42,370 bases of DNA from Desulfotignum sp. (GTDB lineage: Bacteria > Desulfobacterota > Desulfobacteria > Desulfobacterales > Desulfobacteraceae). Within the stretch, counting starts at the first letter, position 1; the number at the start of each line of letters is the position of its first letter. The position numbers were made by a program, and so were the translations under genes. Below, in pieces: positions 1-9,773 of the stretch. The stretch lies in contig JAGYOW010000027.1 in assembly GCA_018399285.1 (NCBI GenBank), positions 1 to 42,370 on the forward strand. The letters are read 5' to 3'. The notes beneath the pieces were generated by a model. It saw only the letters and a program-made list of their open reading frames with translations, had not been told where the DNA came from and did not search any database.

Positions 1-1078
1 ACGCGGTCAGGTCAAAGGCATCTTTGGTGATATCATCGGTGGTCAGGGGTGCCAGACCGCAGTCGGACAGGGCCCGGTTCATTACCCCCAGAATCTTTTC
101 CGGCACCAGCTCCCCTTCCATGGGCACATGCCCGGACAGCCGGCCCAGGGTTTTGCGCCGGTCCCCCAGCAGGTATTCGATCACCGTGTCGGTCTCCTCG
201 ATCACCAGAACCCGGTCACAGGCATCCATGAACGGATCGGCCAGGGAGGCGGGAAACGGATAGGGCGCCCCCAGTTTGAGGACCGGGATATCGGTACGTC
301 CGAACTCCGCCAGCAGGTCCGCCACCACGGCCGACGGCACCCCGGCGGCCACAATGCCGAGCGGATGGGTCTGTCCCGGCTGGATATCATGCTGGTTATA
401 AGGCGCCAGGGCAGCGAATTTCTCTGCGATCCGGACATGTTTTTCATTGAGGGCCTTGTGCTGGAGAAACCGGAACTTGGGCGTGGAAGCCCACCTGGTG
501 GGTTCCCGTTTGAACGAGGCTTTTGTCTCATTGCTTTTCAGGTCCCCGTAGGAGATGTTCTGCCTGGCATGGCAGATGCGGATGGCCGGCCGCACCAAGA
601 CCGGCACCTGGAACTCTTCGGAAATCTCGAATGCGGTCTGGATCATGCTCCTGGCCTCTTCCGGACTGGACGGATCCAGTACCGGCACCTTGGCCATGCG
701 GGCCATGAACCGGGAATCCTGCTCGGTCTGGGAGGAGTGGGGCCCGGGGTCGTCGCAGGAGATCACCACCAGCCCCCCGATGTTGCCGATATAGGCGGCG
801 GAAAAAAACGAATCCGCGGCCACGTTCAGCCCCACCATTTTCATGCAGCAGGCAGCCCGTTTGCCGGAAATGGCGGCGGCAAACGCGTTGTCCAACGCGA
901 CCTTTTCGTTCACTGACCACTTGATCACGGTGTTAAGATTCGCTTGTTTTGCAAACCGGACAGTTTCCGGCAGGATCTCAGAACTTGGAGTCCCGGGATA
1001 AGAGGTGAGCATCTGGCAGCCCGCTTCCAGCAATCCTAAGGCCATGGCCCCGTTTCCCAGTAAAAACACCTGTTTCAT
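1..1078 (-). CDS. iorA: Indolepyruvate:ferredoxin oxidoreductase alpha subunit, N-terminal part (runs off the window)
   Basis: Reading leftwards from the ATG at 1078 gives an uninterrupted frame of about 359 residues that leaves the window. The start reads MKQVFLLGNGAMALGLLEAG, followed by a TSYPGTPSSEI stretch, typical of the pyruvate:ferredoxin-type thiamine-diphosphate oxidoreductase fold. IorA with IorB decarboxylates arylpyruvates from aromatic amino-acid transamination, using CoA and reducing ferredoxin in the cytoplasm. The C-terminal TPP-binding half and the 2[4Fe-4S] ferredoxin domain would lie outside the window. The ATG overlaps the stop of the upstream acyl-CoA dehydrogenase tail (ATGA), suggesting translational coupling. 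The frame is clean, unlike everything just upstream of it. A related acyl-pyruvate oxidoreductase paralogue cannot be excluded. Confidence 0.85.
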   Translation of the reverse strand, partial: MKQVFLLGNGAMALGLLEAGCQMLTSYPGTPSSEILPETVRFAKQANLNTVIKWSVNEKVALDNAFAAAISGKRAACCMKMVGLNVAADSFFSAAYIGNIGGLVVISCDDPGPHSSQTEQDSRFMARMAKVPVLDPSSPEEARSMIQTAFEISEEFQVPVLVRPAIRICHARQNISYGDLKSNETKASFKREPTRWASTPKFRFLQHKALNEKHVRIAEKFAALAPYNQHDIQPGQTHPLGIVAAGVPSAVVADLLAEFGRTDIPVLKLGAPYPFPASLADPFMDACDRVLVIEETDTVIEYLLGDRRKTLGRLSGHVPMEGELVPEKILGVMNRALSDCGLAPLTTDDITKDAFDLTA

Positions 1079-1305
1079 AAATTTTCTCTCAATATATAGC
1101 GGCCCACAATGGTTCGGCCGATAATCATTTTTTCGATCTCCTTGGCCCCCTCGTAGATCTCCAGGACCTTGGCGGCCCGATAGAACCGCTCGATATCATA
1201 ATCGCCAAAATACCCGTATCCCCCGTGGAGCTGCAGCACCTCATCCACCACCTCCACAGCGATGCGGGATGCATACAGCTTGGCCATGGTCGTGACATGG
1301 GTGTC
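1075..1305 (-). pseudogene. Acyl-CoA dehydrogenase, C-terminal fragment
   Basis: The frame encodes only the last ~77 residues of an acyl-CoA dehydrogenase: it contains QLHGGYGYFGDYDIERFYR, then KVLEIYEGAKEIEKMIIGR, the conserved C-terminal FAD and subunit contact region of the family. The N-terminal ~300 residues are missing; the similarity starts abruptly at a junction with an IS200-type transposase remnant near 1303-1308. No acyl-CoA dehydrogenase N-terminus is found on the other side of that remnant, so the insertion was accompanied by a deletion rather than being a simple interruption. The stop overlaps the iorA start codon. The intact gene probably oxidised a short-chain or branched acyl-CoA made by the neighbouring catabolic genes; the exact substrate cannot be told. 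Confidence 0.8.
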
Positions 1306-1563
1306 CGGGACACCCGCCCCTTAATTCTGCGCATTATATCTGATGGGGATAAGTTCGGTGGAGCTGACACCAAAATATGTACATGGTCCTTGCTGACAAC
1401 GCCACGCAAAATATGCATCTCAAATCGCTCACATGTTTGGCGTACAAGCTCTCCTTACTCGTAAGTCTATATCTCCTTGCAATATATGATACCTATATTT
1501 GATCACCCATACAAAATGATACTGAATTTTAAACTTTGTATGGCTCCCTCTCCGATATTTCAT
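1303..1563 (-). mobile_element. IS200/IS605-type transposase (TnpA, Y1 family) remnant
   Basis: From the ATG at 1563 the frame reads MKYRRGSHTKFKIQYHFVW and KYRYHIL, then shifts frame near 1460 and continues as RGVVSKDHVHILVSAPPNLS and SDIMRRIKGR. These are hallmark stretches of small Y1 HUH transposases; the HVH in the second part is the metal-binding HUH motif. The C-terminal part carrying the catalytic tyrosine helix is absent, and the frame runs into acyl-CoA dehydrogenase sequence. About 85 of the usual ~130-150 residues remain, with at least one frameshift, so it is inactive. Two small palindromes lie immediately upstream, as expected for the left end of this element type. Confidence 0.85.
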
Positions 1564-1586
1564 GCTTCGGATTATAGCCCATCTGC

Positions 1587-1631
1587 TAGCAAAATGCTAC
1601 CCGCCTGAAGGCAAAGGTTTTAACCTTTTGC
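1587..1631 (-). repeat. Paired palindromes, probable left end of the IS200-type element
   Basis: Two hairpins lie just upstream of the transposase start: TAGCA/TGCTA (1587-1599, three-base loop) and gcaaaggtttTaaccttttgc (1611-1631). Subterminal imperfect palindromes are the DNA recognised by Y1 transposases of the IS200/IS605 group. The right-end hairpin was not found, in keeping with the truncation on that side. Confidence 0.5.
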
Positions 1632-1673
1632 AGAAACAATAAAAATCCACGAATCTGTCTCCTTGAGAAATAA

Positions 1674-2487
1674 TTACAAAGGAATGTTGCCATGGCGCCG
1701 AAACGGTGCCAGCCGCTGTTTGTTCTTGAGCATGGAAAGCCCGGCTATGATCTGCCACCGGGTGTCTGCCGGGTCGACCACCTTATCAACCAGCATGTTG
1801 GAGGCTGCATGAAAGGAATTTGAATATTTGTAATCATATTCCTGTATTTTTCCTGTCTATACGCCCCAGGGTCTTAGGCGTTCATGATCTCTTTGCGGTA
1901 AATCAGATTGATGGCCGCTGCCGTGTCCAGCACCACCAGCCGGGCCACAGGCCAGGCCAGCATCAGGTCAACGCACATGCCCACACAGCCCATGGCCATG
2001 ACCGCGCCGCCTTGTCCGAGGAATGGTAATCCAGACATCCGGCCAGGACCTTTGGCTGGTTGAGCACCATCCCCACGGTGCTCCCGTTCATGCGGGCCAG
2101 CCCGGTGATGATGTTAAAGGCGAATTCCGACAGCACTTCCAGAAACGTGTGATGGCCCACAACCTTTTTGATCACCTGGTGCATGTCATAGGCTTTTTTG
2201 AAATCCGCAGGCACAATGGTGGTCAGAGAAAAAGTTTTGCGCTTCACATCATCGTCACAGAGAAAATCGGGCGGGGATTCTTCGTGACTGGCCGGTAATT
2301 CTGCTGTGCACTTCGGCCCCGCCCAGTTCCTCCAGGGTCACCTTTTCCCCGGTAACATCCTGAGCATAAGCAAACACCCGGCGGCCATCAATCAATCCAT
2401 GCTGGTCACAACGCCGTCGCCCATGGCTGCCTGATGCTGAAGGTTCCGGAGCCTTTCCAGCTCCTGTTCATGCGATTTTACAGTCAT
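1674..2487 (-). pseudogene. Biotin-dependent acyl-CoA carboxyltransferase subunit, decayed with internal deletions
   Basis: Recognisable pieces in order: an N-terminus starting MTVKSHEQELERLRNLQHQ at 2487; RRVFAYAQDVTG; EKVTLEELGGAEVHS; a central block around FKKAYDMHQVIKKVVG; GLARMNGSTVGMVLNQP; AARLV-like pieces ending in AINLIYRKEIMNA; and the C-terminus MLVDKVVDPADTRW to KHGNIPL-like RRHGNIPL before the TAA at 1676-1674. These belong to the carboxyltransferase subunit of propionyl/methylmalonyl-type acyl-CoA carboxylases and decarboxylases, usually about 510 residues. Only about 270 codons remain, so roughly half the gene is deleted in several places and the frame is broken repeatedly. It would have acted with the acyl-CoA dehydrogenase and ligase neighbours in acyl-CoA breakdown. 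The exact substrate is not resolvable. Confidence 0.85.
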
Positions 2488-2741
2488 GAATATCTTTCGA
2501 AAATATGATAACTGAGAGGTGCCGTCATGATCCGGTTTCCCCGCATTCATCCGGATCATCATCCTGTTTGCATTTTCTTGTGTAATGCACTACCCCAGAC
2601 ACATGGTCCCCATTTGTCTGACAGATACGTCCGAAATTTTATGCCGGATGACAAGATAACTTCTGGATCTTTTGATGCATTTGACGTATAAAACATACGC
2701 ATGCAACCGCCTATTTTTCCAGATAGACTGCGAGGCTGCTC

Positions 2742-4260
2742 ATGATCAAATCCATGAACATTGCCTGGTGGGTCCAGCGATGGGCTGAACTGACTCCGGA
2801 CAAGCCGGCCCTCCTGTTCCAGGACCAGGTGATCACTTATAGTAATCTGTCCCGACGGTCGGACCGGACTGCCTGCTGGCTTCAGTCCCTGGGAATTGAA
2901 AAGGGAGACCGGGTGACGGTGATGCTCTATAACTGTCCGGAATTTCTGGATCTGTTTCTGGCCTGCTCACGGCTGGGGGCGATTTTTGTACCCATCAACT
3001 TTCGGATCACGGCCCGGGAGCTGGATTATTTTCTGACAAACTGCCGCCCCAGGCTGTTTGTTCATGGGGATACCTTCAGCGCCACAGTGAATGCCCTGAA
3101 TCTGGCCGCCTATCTGCCCCCCCTGATGGTGGCGGTCAAGGGACAGCCTTCCACTGACGACCGGATTTTTCAGCTGGACCCGGGTGTGGCCCGATTTGAC
3201 GGAAAACGGCCCTTTCTCACCCGAAGCCTGGGGCCTGCCGACCCGGAGGAACCCCAGGTGATCATGTACACGTCCGGCACCACTGGCCGGCCCAAGGGAG
3301 CCGTGCTGTCCCACCGGAAAACCTTTTTCAACTGCCTGAACGCGGACATTTTTTTCAAGCTCCATACCAGCGATATCATGCTCATCTTTCTGCCTCTGTT
3401 CCACTCAGGAGGGCTGTTTATCCAGGCAGCACCGATATTGCAAAGGCGCCACCATCGTACTTCATGAAAATTCAAACCGGAAACTGTGTTCCGGGGATAT
3501 TGTGCAGTTTAAAGTGACTAATTTCTGGGGTCCCCACCGTGTCTAGAGAACTGCTCAAGGTGCCTTCCTGCCCGGCGGGGGATCTGTCCTTTGCGGATCT
3601 GTGCCGGCGGCGGGGAACGGGTCACCCAGACTTGGATTCCAGGCCTGTGCCGATGCCGGCCTGCATTCCGCCAGATCGTCATGGGACAGACTGAAACCTC
3701 CATTCTGTTGTGGGTAAAATCTGGAAACTGATCCTTTGAATAAACTCGGTGGCTATGGAAGGTTGTGGTTCCATGTGCTGGAAGTGGAGTATCATGGATC
3801 TCAGGACGGCCTGCCGCTTTCGGCCAGATCGGAGAAATCGTGGTCAGAGGCTCCACTGCCGAAGGAGTACTGGCAGGATCCAGTGAAACCGAGCAAACCA
3901 TTAAAAACGGGCATCTCTGCCACCGGGACATGGCCTGGAAAAAGATAAGATGGTTTTCCTCTTCCTGGCAGGTGATGGCTGGTGATGTTCACTTCCGGCG
4001 GAATGTACCCGGCTGAAATTGAAAACACCTCAAGACTCATCCGATTCAGGATGGGCGGTCAGGGGGAACCCTACGACACCCGGGGGGAGTGCGGCCATGC
4101 GTTTGTCATTCTTCGACCCAGCTCCTGTCTCACCAAAGCCGATGTTCTGGCATACTGCGAAGGGGCGCTGGCCCGTTACAAATGGCCGGTCCGAATCTCA
4201 TTCCGGCAGGCTTTTCCCAGAACCTCCCTGGGGAAAGTGCGCAAAGCGGAGTTAAAATGA
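2742..4260 (+). pseudogene. AMP-forming acyl-CoA ligase (fatty-acid/aryl-CoA synthetase type), frameshifted
   Basis: An intact first half (about 230 residues from the ATG at 2742, preceded by GAGG) carries the adenylate-forming signature MYTSGTTGRPKGAVLSH and the LPLFHSGG motif that follows it. After about 3435 the frame breaks: GATIVLHENS, GEIVVRGST, then TIKNGHLCHRDMAWK (equivalent of the TGDxA motif) and finally YPAEIEN, with a C-terminus RTSLGKVRKAELK whose lysine corresponds to the catalytic lysine of the C-terminal subdomain. At least four frame changes and a shortened middle make a working enzyme unlikely. The intact protein would activate a carboxylic acid to its CoA thioester for the neighbouring acyl-CoA pathway. 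Confidence 0.85.
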
Positions 4261-4291
4261 TCCCACCCGGATGTCTGATGTCGGGGCGGTT

Positions 4292-4828
4292 TCATCCATG
4301 TTCAGGGTCCAGGAAAAACCGCCATTTACAGAACAGGTCCTCCGGATGAGGGTCGGGCGGCGCAAACTCGCAATGGACCCGGATACTGTCATCGACCACC
4401 CGGGCAAAGCTCTCGAACTCTTTTTTGTGCATGTGCTTGCACACATATTCATCCAGCCCCCTTTTCAGACGGGCTTCCTGGGTGGGACAGGACGGCACGG
4501 TGATGATGACCTCGTCCAGTGCTTCCCGGATCTGGTACCCCACAAGGATGCACCAGGGAAACAGTTTCAGGGTCCGGACAAAGCCTTTCAGACCGGGCCG
4601 GCCGTCTACAGTTTCAGGAACGGGAAATTTTTTTATCAGGTCTTTGGCCGCATATCCGGCCACGGTATCCCATACCTCTTCATTCAGCTTTTCTGCGGTT
4701 GTCTGGTCGAATTTTTCAGCGATTCGGATGAACCAGAATGCATCCATGACCCGGTAGTTCCACAGCAGAAACCGGATATAGGCCAGCAACTGATCCCTGT
4801 CCATGTTTTTGAATACGTTCAGATCCAT
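4292..4828 (-). CDS. Conserved hypothetical protein, DUF6125-like
   Basis: A 178-residue soluble protein beginning [18 protein letters not shown], with a following [14 protein letters not shown] stretch and several Cys near the end. I recognise it tentatively as the DUF6125 family, found next to acyl-CoA and aromatic-compound genes in anaerobes; no function is established that I know of. The GGAGGGGAAAT upstream of the ATG is a good ribosome binding site. The frame is clean and lies convergent to the broken ligase. No signal peptide or membrane segment is seen. Confidence 0.7.
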   Translation of the reverse strand: MDLNVFKNMDRDQLLAYIRFLLWNYRVMDAFWFIRIAEKFDQTTAEKLNEEVWDTVAGYAAKDLIKKFPVPETVDGRPGLKGFVRTLKLFPWCILVGYQIREALDEVIITVPSCPTQEARLKRGLDEYVCKHMHKKEFESFARVVDDSIRVHCEFAPPDPHPEDLFCKWRFFLDPEHG

Positions 4829-4989
4829 TTCCCCTCCTGATAACGGATGATTTTATCGGCTCTTGAATGCCTCAGCATTGAACTGTAATTTTTTCCAACT
4901 GAATCGGGCAGAATTTCTTGAAAACTCCTGGTTTTCTATAGCACACCCAAATAAAATATGCTATGGCTGGAAATAAAAGGAGATCTGAC

Positions 4990-5562
4990 ATGCCCCTGTC
5001 TTTTGAATCCCATTCCCACGGCCCGTTGGCATTCGGTTTTTTCAACATTGAATCGGACATGCTGTTACTGGACCGGTATTTTTTTTTCTGTGATGATTTC
5101 TGCGACTGGATCGCGACTCTGGTGGAAAAAGGACCTCCGGCCTTTTTGGATTGTGAGGTGTTTCACATTAATAACCCGCAGGATATAGGAGATCTGATGG
5201 GCGCCATCCACGACATCCGGTTTACCGGATTTATCGGCCGGGTATACCAGCAGTTTCCCTTTCCCAAAAATCCTTCCGGGTTCCGACAGAATCCGGAAGG
5301 AGGAGAATCACGACAGTTGATAAATGAACTGATCGCACCGTTTTCAAAAATTCAAGCCGTTGAGATGGGTGTAGATGGATCCGGTTTTTTCAGGTTCGGG
5401 CCATATGAATTCACCCGGAACGTATGCCACGAATTGATCCGGTATGTATGGCAGGGCGGCTATCCCCGGTGGAAAGAAAATATCCGACCGGCATGTGTCA
5501 TTGCCATGGCCGACCGGATAACCCAGGGCACAAACCATTTTTTTTCCGGGGTATTTGTATAA
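4990..5562 (+). CDS. Hypothetical protein
   Basis: A 190-residue frame starting MPLSFESHSHGPLAFGFFN. I chose this ATG because AAGGAG lies 7-8 bases upstream; an in-frame ATG 27 bases earlier has no such site. The protein is soluble, rich in aromatic residues, with ESHSHGPLAFGFFNIESDML near the start, and ends in a short hydrophobic tail. I do not recognise the family. It is divergent from the DUF6125-like gene and 72 bases upstream of the MFS gene, so the two plus-strand genes may be cotranscribed. Clean frame over 570 bases with normal composition supports a real gene. Confidence 0.65.
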   Translation: MPLSFESHSHGPLAFGFFNIESDMLLLDRYFFFCDDFCDWIATLVEKGPPAFLDCEVFHINNPQDIGDLMGAIHDIRFTGFIGRVYQQFPFPKNPSGFRQNPEGGESRQLINELIAPFSKIQAVEMGVDGSGFFRFGPYEFTRNVCHELIRYVWQGGYPRWKENIRPACVIAMADRITQGTNHFFSGVFV

Positions 5563-5634
5563 TCGATTTTTTCACGTATCCTGTTCCCATCCATAACCAG
5601 CTAAAAACACAACACTTTTTGAAAGGACAGTGCA

Positions 5635-6786
5635 ATGCCCTATCTGGCTGTGATTTTTCTGACTGCTATCTTTTTTCTGAACTTCATCATCCGCATTATC
5701 ATTTCTCCACTCATGCCCACTATCCTGGAGGACATGGGACTGACCCCGGACCAGGCCGGGTCATTTTTTCTGGTATCCGCATCCGGCTACTGCGTGGCAC
5801 TGCTGTGCTCCGGATTTGTGTCGTCCCGGTTCCTGCATGTCAAAACTATTGCGTTTTCTGCTATTGCCACCGGCCTGATGATGGTGCTGACCGGACTGTC
5901 CCACAATCTGACCCTCATGCGGTGCACCGTTTTTGCCGCTGGCATGGCTGCCGGGCTGTATCTGCCGTCAGGCATTGCCATCCTCACCACCACTGTTGCT
6001 GAAAAAAACTGGGGAAAAGCCATGGGTATCCACGAGCTGGCCCCCAACCTAAGTTTTCTGCTGGCTCCAGTTTTTTGTGAAGCCCTGCTGTTGTGGATGA
6101 CGTGGCGTCAGGTGCTGTTTTGTGTGGGGACCGCCTCCATCTTGATGGGATTATCTTTTCTGCGGTTTTTCCGGATCCGGGATTTTGCCGGAAAAGCCCC
6201 GAACTTCAAAGCGTTAGCTCCCCTGGCCGCCATACCGTCCTTCTGGTTCATGATGCTTCTGTTCAGCTTAGGGGTCTCCGGAACCCTGGGGATCTACGCC
6301 ATGCTGCCGCTATTTCTGGTAAATGAACACAGCATGACCCAGGCCCAGGCCAACACCCTGATCACCCTGTCCCGGGTGGCCACGCTGCCCATGCCCCTGG
6401 TGATCGGTTGGATTTCCGACCGGTTCGGCCTGAAACCGGTGCTGGCCACCGTGCTGGCAGTGAACGGTATCCTGGTGTTGGGCATCGGAGTGTCCAATGG
6501 ATTTCTTCTGCAGGTATGGGTATTCTGTCAGCCCGTAATGGCGGTGTGTTTTTTCCCGCCTGCATTTGCCGCATTGTCCCATATCGGCTCCGAAGAAATG
6601 CGCAGCGTTGCGGTGTCATTTACCATCCCGGCAGCCTTTCTGGCGGGCGGAGGTCTGGTGCCCAGTCTCATCGGTATCCTGGGGGACAAAGGATGGTTCG
6701 CTACGGGATTTGTGGTGGTCGGAGTCCTGATTCTGGCAGGGGCAATAATTCCTTTTTTTCTAACTTTCAAAAAACCAGAAAACTGA
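5635..6786 (+). CDS. MFS transporter
   Basis: A 383-residue, strongly hydrophobic protein with about 12 predicted membrane segments. It starts MPYLAVIFLTAIFFLNFIIR and has the loop-2/3-like stretch after the second helix (SSRFLHVK) and a central loop near residue 190 (RDFAGKAPNFKAL), with a second-half WISDRFGLKP motif corresponding to the conserved MFS loop between helices 8 and 9. The start is supported by GAAAGGA upstream. Similar to the CynX/NarK-like branch of MFS, but the substrate is not determinable. It may be cotranscribed with the hypothetical gene upstream. No break in frame. Confidence 0.8.
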   Translation: MPYLAVIFLTAIFFLNFIIRIIISPLMPTILEDMGLTPDQAGSFFLVSASGYCVALLCSGFVSSRFLHVKTIAFSAIATGLMMVLTGLSHNLTLMRCTVFAAGMAAGLYLPSGIAILTTTVAEKNWGKAMGIHELAPNLSFLLAPVFCEALLLWMTWRQVLFCVGTASILMGLSFLRFFRIRDFAGKAPNFKALAPLAAIPSFWFMMLLFSLGVSGTLGIYAMLPLFLVNEHSMTQAQANTLITLSRVATLPMPLVIGWISDRFGLKPVLATVLAVNGILVLGIGVSNGFLLQVWVFCQPVMAVCFFPPAFAALSHIGSEEMRSVAVSFTIPAAFLAGGGLVPSLIGILGDKGWFATGFVVVGVLILAGAIIPFFLTFKKPEN

Positions 6787-6899
6787 ATCCGAAAAAAAAT
6801 CCGGAACCGCATACTCTGGAACCTATCGAATCCAGTTAAGTTCGTAAGCGTTTCCCATTTGTAGGCCTGTGCTCGACAGAGCATAGAATCATTATTTCA

Positions 6900-7740
6900 G
6901 ATTTTTGTCAAAAATATTCAATAAAATCAGGGCGAATATTGGTTCTGAGCTCAAAAAATGTAGGCAAAGGATGGGTCAGAAGTCGAGTATATTCAGTTGG
7001 TCCACAACATCCGGTAGCCCGAAAAAGACTACTACCAGGCCGAGGTTGCCTACTCCTTTGATCGGCAGGACTCGTTGGATGCAGCGACTTTTAAACGTCT
7101 GATGTATAGCCTCAGCCTCTTCATCAGCCTTGAAGATGTTCAGGAACTTGAAGCTTTTAAGCACCGGCATCAAGTTCATCTCCAGTCAGCTGGCCGGAAG
7201 TGCGCTGCTTCTCAGATATCTATCTGGACATTGAACAGCTCATCCAGGTTCAGCCCCTGTATTGGAGCATGGATTTTATGCTTGAACATAAAGCAGTCAT
7301 CCAGGAAAAGGTTTTCTGGGTCATCGCTCACTTGATGAATATCACCGTGGATTTAATATTTTCCAATACCACCAACACCTACTTTGAAATGGAGGACCCC
7401 GGCGATTCGGACCTACTGGCATATGGCAAGTCCAAACACAAGAGAGATGATCTACCACAGGTTACCAACGGGCTGTAGTGACCAGAGAGGTCGGTTTAAA
7501 ATCATCAGTAATCTGCATATCAAAGAGATCTTCGTTGGTGAGGGTACAGGCAGACAACGGTTTGTCATCACCTATAATCCGAAGCAGCCCGAACATGACC
7601 ACCATGGCCCGCGAAAAAAATCTGGAAACGAATCAAGATTCGAATTCGAAGTCGGGAAAGCAATCGAAAAGCACATCTCAAAAGTAAATACGCGCTTCTG
7701 GCCAATAGATCCATGGCCGGGCAAAGTAATTGACATTTGA
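6900..7740 (+). mobile_element. IS1634-type (IS4-like DDE) transposase remnant
   Basis: Fragments in several frames match this transposase in order: QLVHNIR and PEKDYYQAEVAYSFDRQDSL (an in-frame TAG sits between them), ATFKRLMYSLSLF, then YWSMDFMLEHKAVIQEKVFW, DLIFSNTTNTYFEMEDPGDS (equivalent of the conserved first catalytic region, where the usual Asp of FDTTS is Asn), AYGKSKHKRDDLPQVTNGL, and after a large gap LHIKEIFVGEGTGRQRFVIT. The central DDE region between about 7476 and 7490 is deleted, so roughly 270 codons remain of about 550. It is dead. I could not define terminal inverted repeats. Confidence 0.75.
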
Positions 7741-7887
7741 CATCTTACAAATATTTTTTCGGATTATATTACCCTGCTGATCTCATCGACCTTGCTTATT
7801 CATACGTCATCACTGTTAGGGATCAAAGCTGATTGACAGCATGCGACATTGTGTTAGAAATCCTGTCAAATAAATGGGAGGCTGATC

Positions 7888-8917
7888 ATGTCACAGTTAC
7901 GGAGATTCCGTACAAAAAAGAGTTGGACCCCAGGCAGAGCTTGCCCGCCGTGCAGAATTTGTGCTCCAGCGTTGCTGCCATCGAAAACAGCGCGCTTGTC
8001 CGTCAGTGCACACGGCGTTGGCCCTGGCGCGCTCTCTGGATTGTACGGTTGAGGAATTATTTAGTGATGAAAGGAATGGAGCCATTACCTGGGCATGGCA
8101 TTCATCCCAGAATTCCCCTGCCTTCTGGGAGGCATCTTTCGAAGAAAAGGTGCTTGCATTTCCGGTGGAACCACTGCCTTTCAGCATTTTGCCGCCTGAC
8201 GGGTGGATCGATGGGCAGGTATGTAAGTCGCTTGCGGCGGATGTTTCCAATATGACCCTGATTATGGCATCTTGTGACCCTGCGGCCGGACTTCTGGCTG
8301 CCGTGATGGGATCACGGACCGGCGTGCGGGTGCTGCCATTTCATCGGTCCAGCAATGAAGCGCTTTCTTTGCTCAAGAAAGGCGTGGTGCATGTGGCAGG
8401 TACCCATCTTCGGGAAATCGATGATCCTGGAGGAAATGCAGCCGTAGTTCAGGACCTTCTGGGCAAAGGATTTCGACTGATAAGAGGCGCTGTTTGGCAT
8501 GAAGGTGTAGCGGTTCGCCCCGGAGAAGGGCTGACCGCCCTTAATAAAGTAAAATCAAAACACGTTCGCTGGATTGGGCGCAAGGAAGGTTCCGGTGCCC
8601 GGCGCTGCCAGGACAAGATTCTTTCAGGCAGCAGGATGGTCGAAAGTATAGCTCAGAATCACTGGGAGGTAGCCACGGCCGTCCGTCAAGGATGGGTCGA
8701 TGCGGGTGTTTGTCATCGCCTGACTGCAGAACAGGCCGGGCTTGAATTTCTCCAAGTCAGTCAGGAGACATTCGACTTGTGCTATCCGGCACATCTGGAA
8801 TTTGATCCGCGTATTTCAGCGCTGCGCAGAGTGATTTGCAGTGCCGATTACCGCAAATGTCTGGCCAGCTTGAGAGGGATAGATACCCGGACAACAGGCG
8901 ATGAAATACGCGTATAA
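7888..8917 (+). CDS. Transcriptional regulator: XRE-type HTH plus periplasmic-binding-like sensor domain; HTH part frameshifted
   Basis: The main frame carries a ~250-residue domain of the PBP_like type (COG1910-like), with blocks LIMASCDPAAGLLAAVM, VHVAGTHL, RQGWVDAGVCHRLTAEQAGL. This fold, when fused to an HTH, acts as a ligand-sensing transcription factor; relatives are associated with molybdate/tungstate or other oxyanion uptake. The HTH half is present but out of frame: MSQLRRFRTKK (ATG at 7888 after GGGAGG), then ELDPRQ, AELARRAEF, VAAIENSA and SVHTALALARSLDCTVEELF are each in a different frame. Either the regulator is broken or the 7900-8010 stretch has sequence errors. It lies directly upstream of the DUF364/ABC operon, which it probably controls. 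Confidence 0.75.
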
Positions 8918-9005
8918 ATAAAAAACTAATACTCAAAAGAGCAGCGAATGTCTCTGTTAAACATGGAAAAACCGACAACTCAAAACAATCCATTCAGGGA
9001 AAAAG

Positions 9006-9725
9006 ATGAAATATTACAAAAAACTGAAAACTGAATTGCACGCAATGGCCGGTCAAATGATGGATGAACCCGTAAAGGTTGTTTCGGCAAGGCCGCTTTC
9101 ACCCCAGGAAGCCATTGGCACACCGGACCGCACCGATTTTCCGATTCTCAAGGGCAAGGAAGTGATGGTGGAAGCCGTTTTTCGGAATTCCCGAGGTCAT
9201 GCTTTTACAGACATGCCGGGAAATTTTCAAGGGTCTTTGCAAGCAGTCATGGATCTCAAACTGCAGACCCATTTTGAACGTGCTGTGTTCATCGCAACCA
9301 TCAATGCTGTTATGCGCGATGCCGGTAAGGTCTCAAATACCGTTCATTGCAGGGACAGCGATCCCAAAAGTTGCGCAGAACAGTTTCCGGGTTTTATTAC
9401 TGAACATTTCGGAAACCCGAAAATCGCTTTTGTTGGATTTCAACCGGCAATGCTTGAACAGCTGTCTCAATCGTTTGCACTGCGTGTTATTGATCTGGAT
9501 GAAGACAATATCGGCGCGAATCGTTTCGGCCTGACAATCGAAGGACCGGAAAAGACAGAAGCGGTATTGTCCTGGGGAGATATCATTGTCGCTACCGGTT
9601 CAACCTGTGTCAACGGCACGATCAGCGTTTTTCTGGATAAAAAACCGATTGTTTTTTACGGCGTCACCGTTGCCGGACCTGCCGCGCTTTATGGGTATCA
9701 TCGTTTCTGCCCCTGTGCCGGATAG
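9006..9725 (+). CDS. DUF364 family protein (PF04016, putative heavy-metal chelation)
   Basis: A 239-residue soluble protein. The second half shows GDIIVATGSTCVNGTI and KKPIVFYGVTVAGPAAL and ends HRFCPCAG, typical of the DUF364 Rossmann-like domain. The one structural study I know of proposed a fused enolase-N-like plus Rossmann-like fold with a possible metal-chelating site; function is not established. Clean frame; 89 bases after the regulator and 48 bases before the substrate-binding protein, so it is the first gene of the importer operon. Cys pair CPC at the end and Cys in CRDSDPKSC may bind metal, which is an inference. Confidence 0.8.
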   Translation: MKYYKKLKTELHAMAGQMMDEPVKVVSARPLSPQEAIGTPDRTDFPILKGKEVMVEAVFRNSRGHAFTDMPGNFQGSLQAVMDLKLQTHFERAVFIATINAVMRDAGKVSNTVHCRDSDPKSCAEQFPGFITEHFGNPKIAFVGFQPAMLEQLSQSFALRVIDLDEDNIGANRFGLTIEGPEKTEAVLSWGDIIVATGSTCVNGTISVFLDKKPIVFYGVTVAGPAALYGYHRFCPCAG

Positions 9726-9773
9726 CGTGGGATCAAGAATGGTAATGGATATTGTCAAAGGAGAAAAACGGTT

